Source of the DNA: Spirochaetota bacterium
GTDB taxonomy: Bacteria; Spirochaetota; Spirochaetia; Treponematales; UBA12059
DNA length: 8,456 nt
Direction: 5' to 3'
Assembly (NCBI GenBank): GCA_029565815.1
Contig: JAKQNL010000340.1
Location: 1-8,456 of the forward strand
Made by a program: the position numbers and the translations under genes. This document shows, in pieces, positions 7,182 to 8,456 of the stretch; the stretch's first letter is position 1; each line of letters begins with the position of its first letter. The notes under the pieces are model-generated. The model worked only from the letters and a program-made list of their open reading frames with translations. It had not been told where the DNA came from and ran no database searches.

Positions 7182-8456
7182 ACGGAAAAACTATACTCTT
7201 GGTCGACGATTCCGACTTGGTTGCCGGGATGGTTTCAGAAGCTCTTTTAGAATCCGGTTTTGATGTAACGCGGGCCAAAGACGGCTATGAAGCCATAGAA
7301 TTATGTTACAGCCAGATTCCGGACATTATCGTAATGGATATAGACATGCCCCTGCTTAAAGGCTACCAGGCAAGCAGGCTGCTAAAAGCCCGCAGGGGCG
7401 TACGGGACATACCCATCATTATGCATACAGCAGCCGGAGAAGACAAGGATCGATTCTGGTCCTACAATTCCGGAGCGTGCGCATTTGTTGTAAAGGATTA
7501 CAAAAACATTGGCCCCTTGGTTGAGACAGTTAGGGCTCATATAACACACGAAAGCCCTGACATCAAGGCAATCCAGGAAGACAGCAGACATCTTGACCGA
7601 TCGTCCATTTCAGAAGCTCTTTCAAACATGCTGGACAAAGAGCTGTTCCGATCAACTATTATGAACAAGCTGGCCGCTGCCGGTCGCAGCTTGTCTTCAC
7701 TTTCAGCAACAGTAGGCAGAGTGCTAGAACTGCTCGACCTGGCCTGTGAGCGACAGGTAGCATGCGTGATTCTAAAATTCGGCAGGGAAGCTATTCCATT
7801 TGCGCATGCAACAGACGCAGTTAACAAGGAAATGTGCGATGACTTTCTTTCAGTAGCCTTGGAAGACTTTTTCTCTCATTACGACAGGAACAGCCTTAAG
7901 CTTGGCGAAACACATTACTTCAACACAGATGAGCGCACAGACTGGAATAAGATTCGACTCGATAACGCGCAGTTATGTTCGTATTTCTATGTCCCCATAC
8001 GCGGATCCGGTGACGAAACCATAGGTACATTACACATCGCGCATACGCGAAACAATTATTTCGCGGAAGCTATTACCGACAGCATAGCCGCCTTCGCAGA
8101 CGAAGCCGGGGTGATCATGCACAATGCGATGTTGTTCAAGCAAGTAGCAACAATGGAACGCGAGATACGCAATGTTTTTTCCAAGTTCGTGCCACAGGAA
8201 ATTATCGATGATCTTGTGGCACGAAAATCGCAAACCAGCATGCTCGCGGGGGAAAAACGAGAACTGGCAATTGTTTTTTCAGATATCCGATCATTTACGA
8301 CCCTGACCGAAATAAACCCACCCGAAGTCGTGGTATCTTTTTTAAACCGCTATCTGGAAACCATGTGCGAGCACATAAGCCTTCGGGGAGGCGTGGTTGA
8401 CAAATTCATAGGCGATGCCATCCTTGCGATATTCGGCGCTCCCAAAAGCTGGCCGG
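7178..8456 (+). CDS. Response-regulator nucleotide cyclase, REC-GAF-class III cyclase (3' end outside window)
   Basis: 426 residues are visible with no stop codon; the C-terminus is cut by the window edge. This is the probable output of the array. REC covers about 1-122: Asp10-Asp11, phospho-Asp54 in IVMDIDMPLLKG, Thr84 and Lys106. A GAF-like domain spans about 160-320 (core YFYVPIRG, then GTLHIAHTRNNYF); it lacks an obvious NKFDE cyclic-nucleotide motif. A coiled linker (about 320-350, VFSKFVPQEIIDDL) is typical before cyclase domains. The class III domain begins near 360: IVFSDIRSFTTLTE carries metal ligand Asp369, and GGVVDKFIGDAILAIFGAP carries Lys409 and metal ligand Asp413. Lys at the 409 position is the adenine-selecting residue of adenylate cyclases (guanylate enzymes have Glu), so cAMP is the likely product. 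The second base-contact residue and the catalytic Asn/Arg lie beyond the edge. The ATG overlaps the cheA stop, with a weak AAAAGGG 8 bases upstream. Confidence 0.93.
   Translation, partial: MNGKTILLVDDSDLVAGMVSEALLESGFDVTRAKDGYEAIELCYSQIPDIIVMDIDMPLLKGYQASRLLKARRGVRDIPIIMHTAAGEDKDRFWSYNSGACAFVVKDYKNIGPLVETVRAHITHESPDIKAIQEDSRHLDRSSISEALSNMLDKELFRSTIMNKLAAAGRSLSSLSATVGRVLELLDLACERQVACVILKFGREAIPFAHATDAVNKEMCDDFLSVALEDFFSHYDRNSLKLGETHYFNTDERTDWNKIRLDNAQLCSYFYVPIRGSGDETIGTLHIAHTRNNYFAEAITDSIAAFADEAGVIMHNAMLFKQVATMEREIRNVFSKFVPQEIIDDLVARKSQTSMLAGEKRELAIVFSDIRSFTTLTEINPPEVVVSFLNRYLETMCEHISLRGGVVDKFIGDAILAIFGAPKSWP

Noticed and set aside
2..8456. Flagellar chemotaxis operon
   Set aside because: No cheY, cheX/C, cheD, cheZ, motility or flagellar gene is seen; CheA has a fused receiver and the last gene is a cyclase, so a non-motility output fits better.

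Overview
The window is a single, tightly packed plus-strand operon for a complete chemosensory signalling array. Almost every base is coding. In order it holds a membrane receptor (MCP, open at its 5' end), a CheW, a second strongly diverged CheW-like protein, CheB methylesterase, CheR methyltransferase with a TPR tail, a hybrid CheA kinase carrying its own C-terminal receiver domain, and a REC-GAF-class III nucleotide cyclase cut off by the right edge. All genes overlap their neighbour by 4 to 8 bases, except for a 16-base gap between cheR and cheA, so the cluster is probably translated as one coupled unit. There is no intergenic stretch long enough for an internal promoter, terminator or RNA gene, and I saw no mobile element or CRISPR.

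Working model: the receptor, whose visible N-terminal part is membrane helices with short loops, controls CheA autophosphorylation (His48) through one or both CheW-type couplers. Phosphate can pass to three receiver domains: the one fused to CheA (Asp686), the one on CheB (Asp53), and the one on the cyclase (Asp54). CheR and CheB adjust receptor methylation. No stand-alone CheY, CheC/CheX, CheD or CheZ and no flagellar gene is visible, and the last gene makes a nucleotide second messenger. This argues for a non-motility ('alternative cellular function') pathway rather than a flagellar one. The parts list matches the Pseudomonas Wsp system almost one for one (MCP, two CheWs, CheR-TPR, CheB, CheA-REC, REC-cyclase), except that the output cyclase is class III, with an adenylate-type lysine, instead of a GGDEF diguanylate cyclase.

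Organism: base composition is roughly even by eye, start regions carry GGAG/GAGG-type ribosome binding sites, and the genes are densely overlapped, all as expected for a bacterium. The Wsp-like/ACF architecture and a multi-helix MCP would fit a spirochaete (for example a Treponema relative of intermediate GC) or a delta-proteobacterium-like lineage. This is a low-confidence guess, because nothing in the window is a taxonomic marker.
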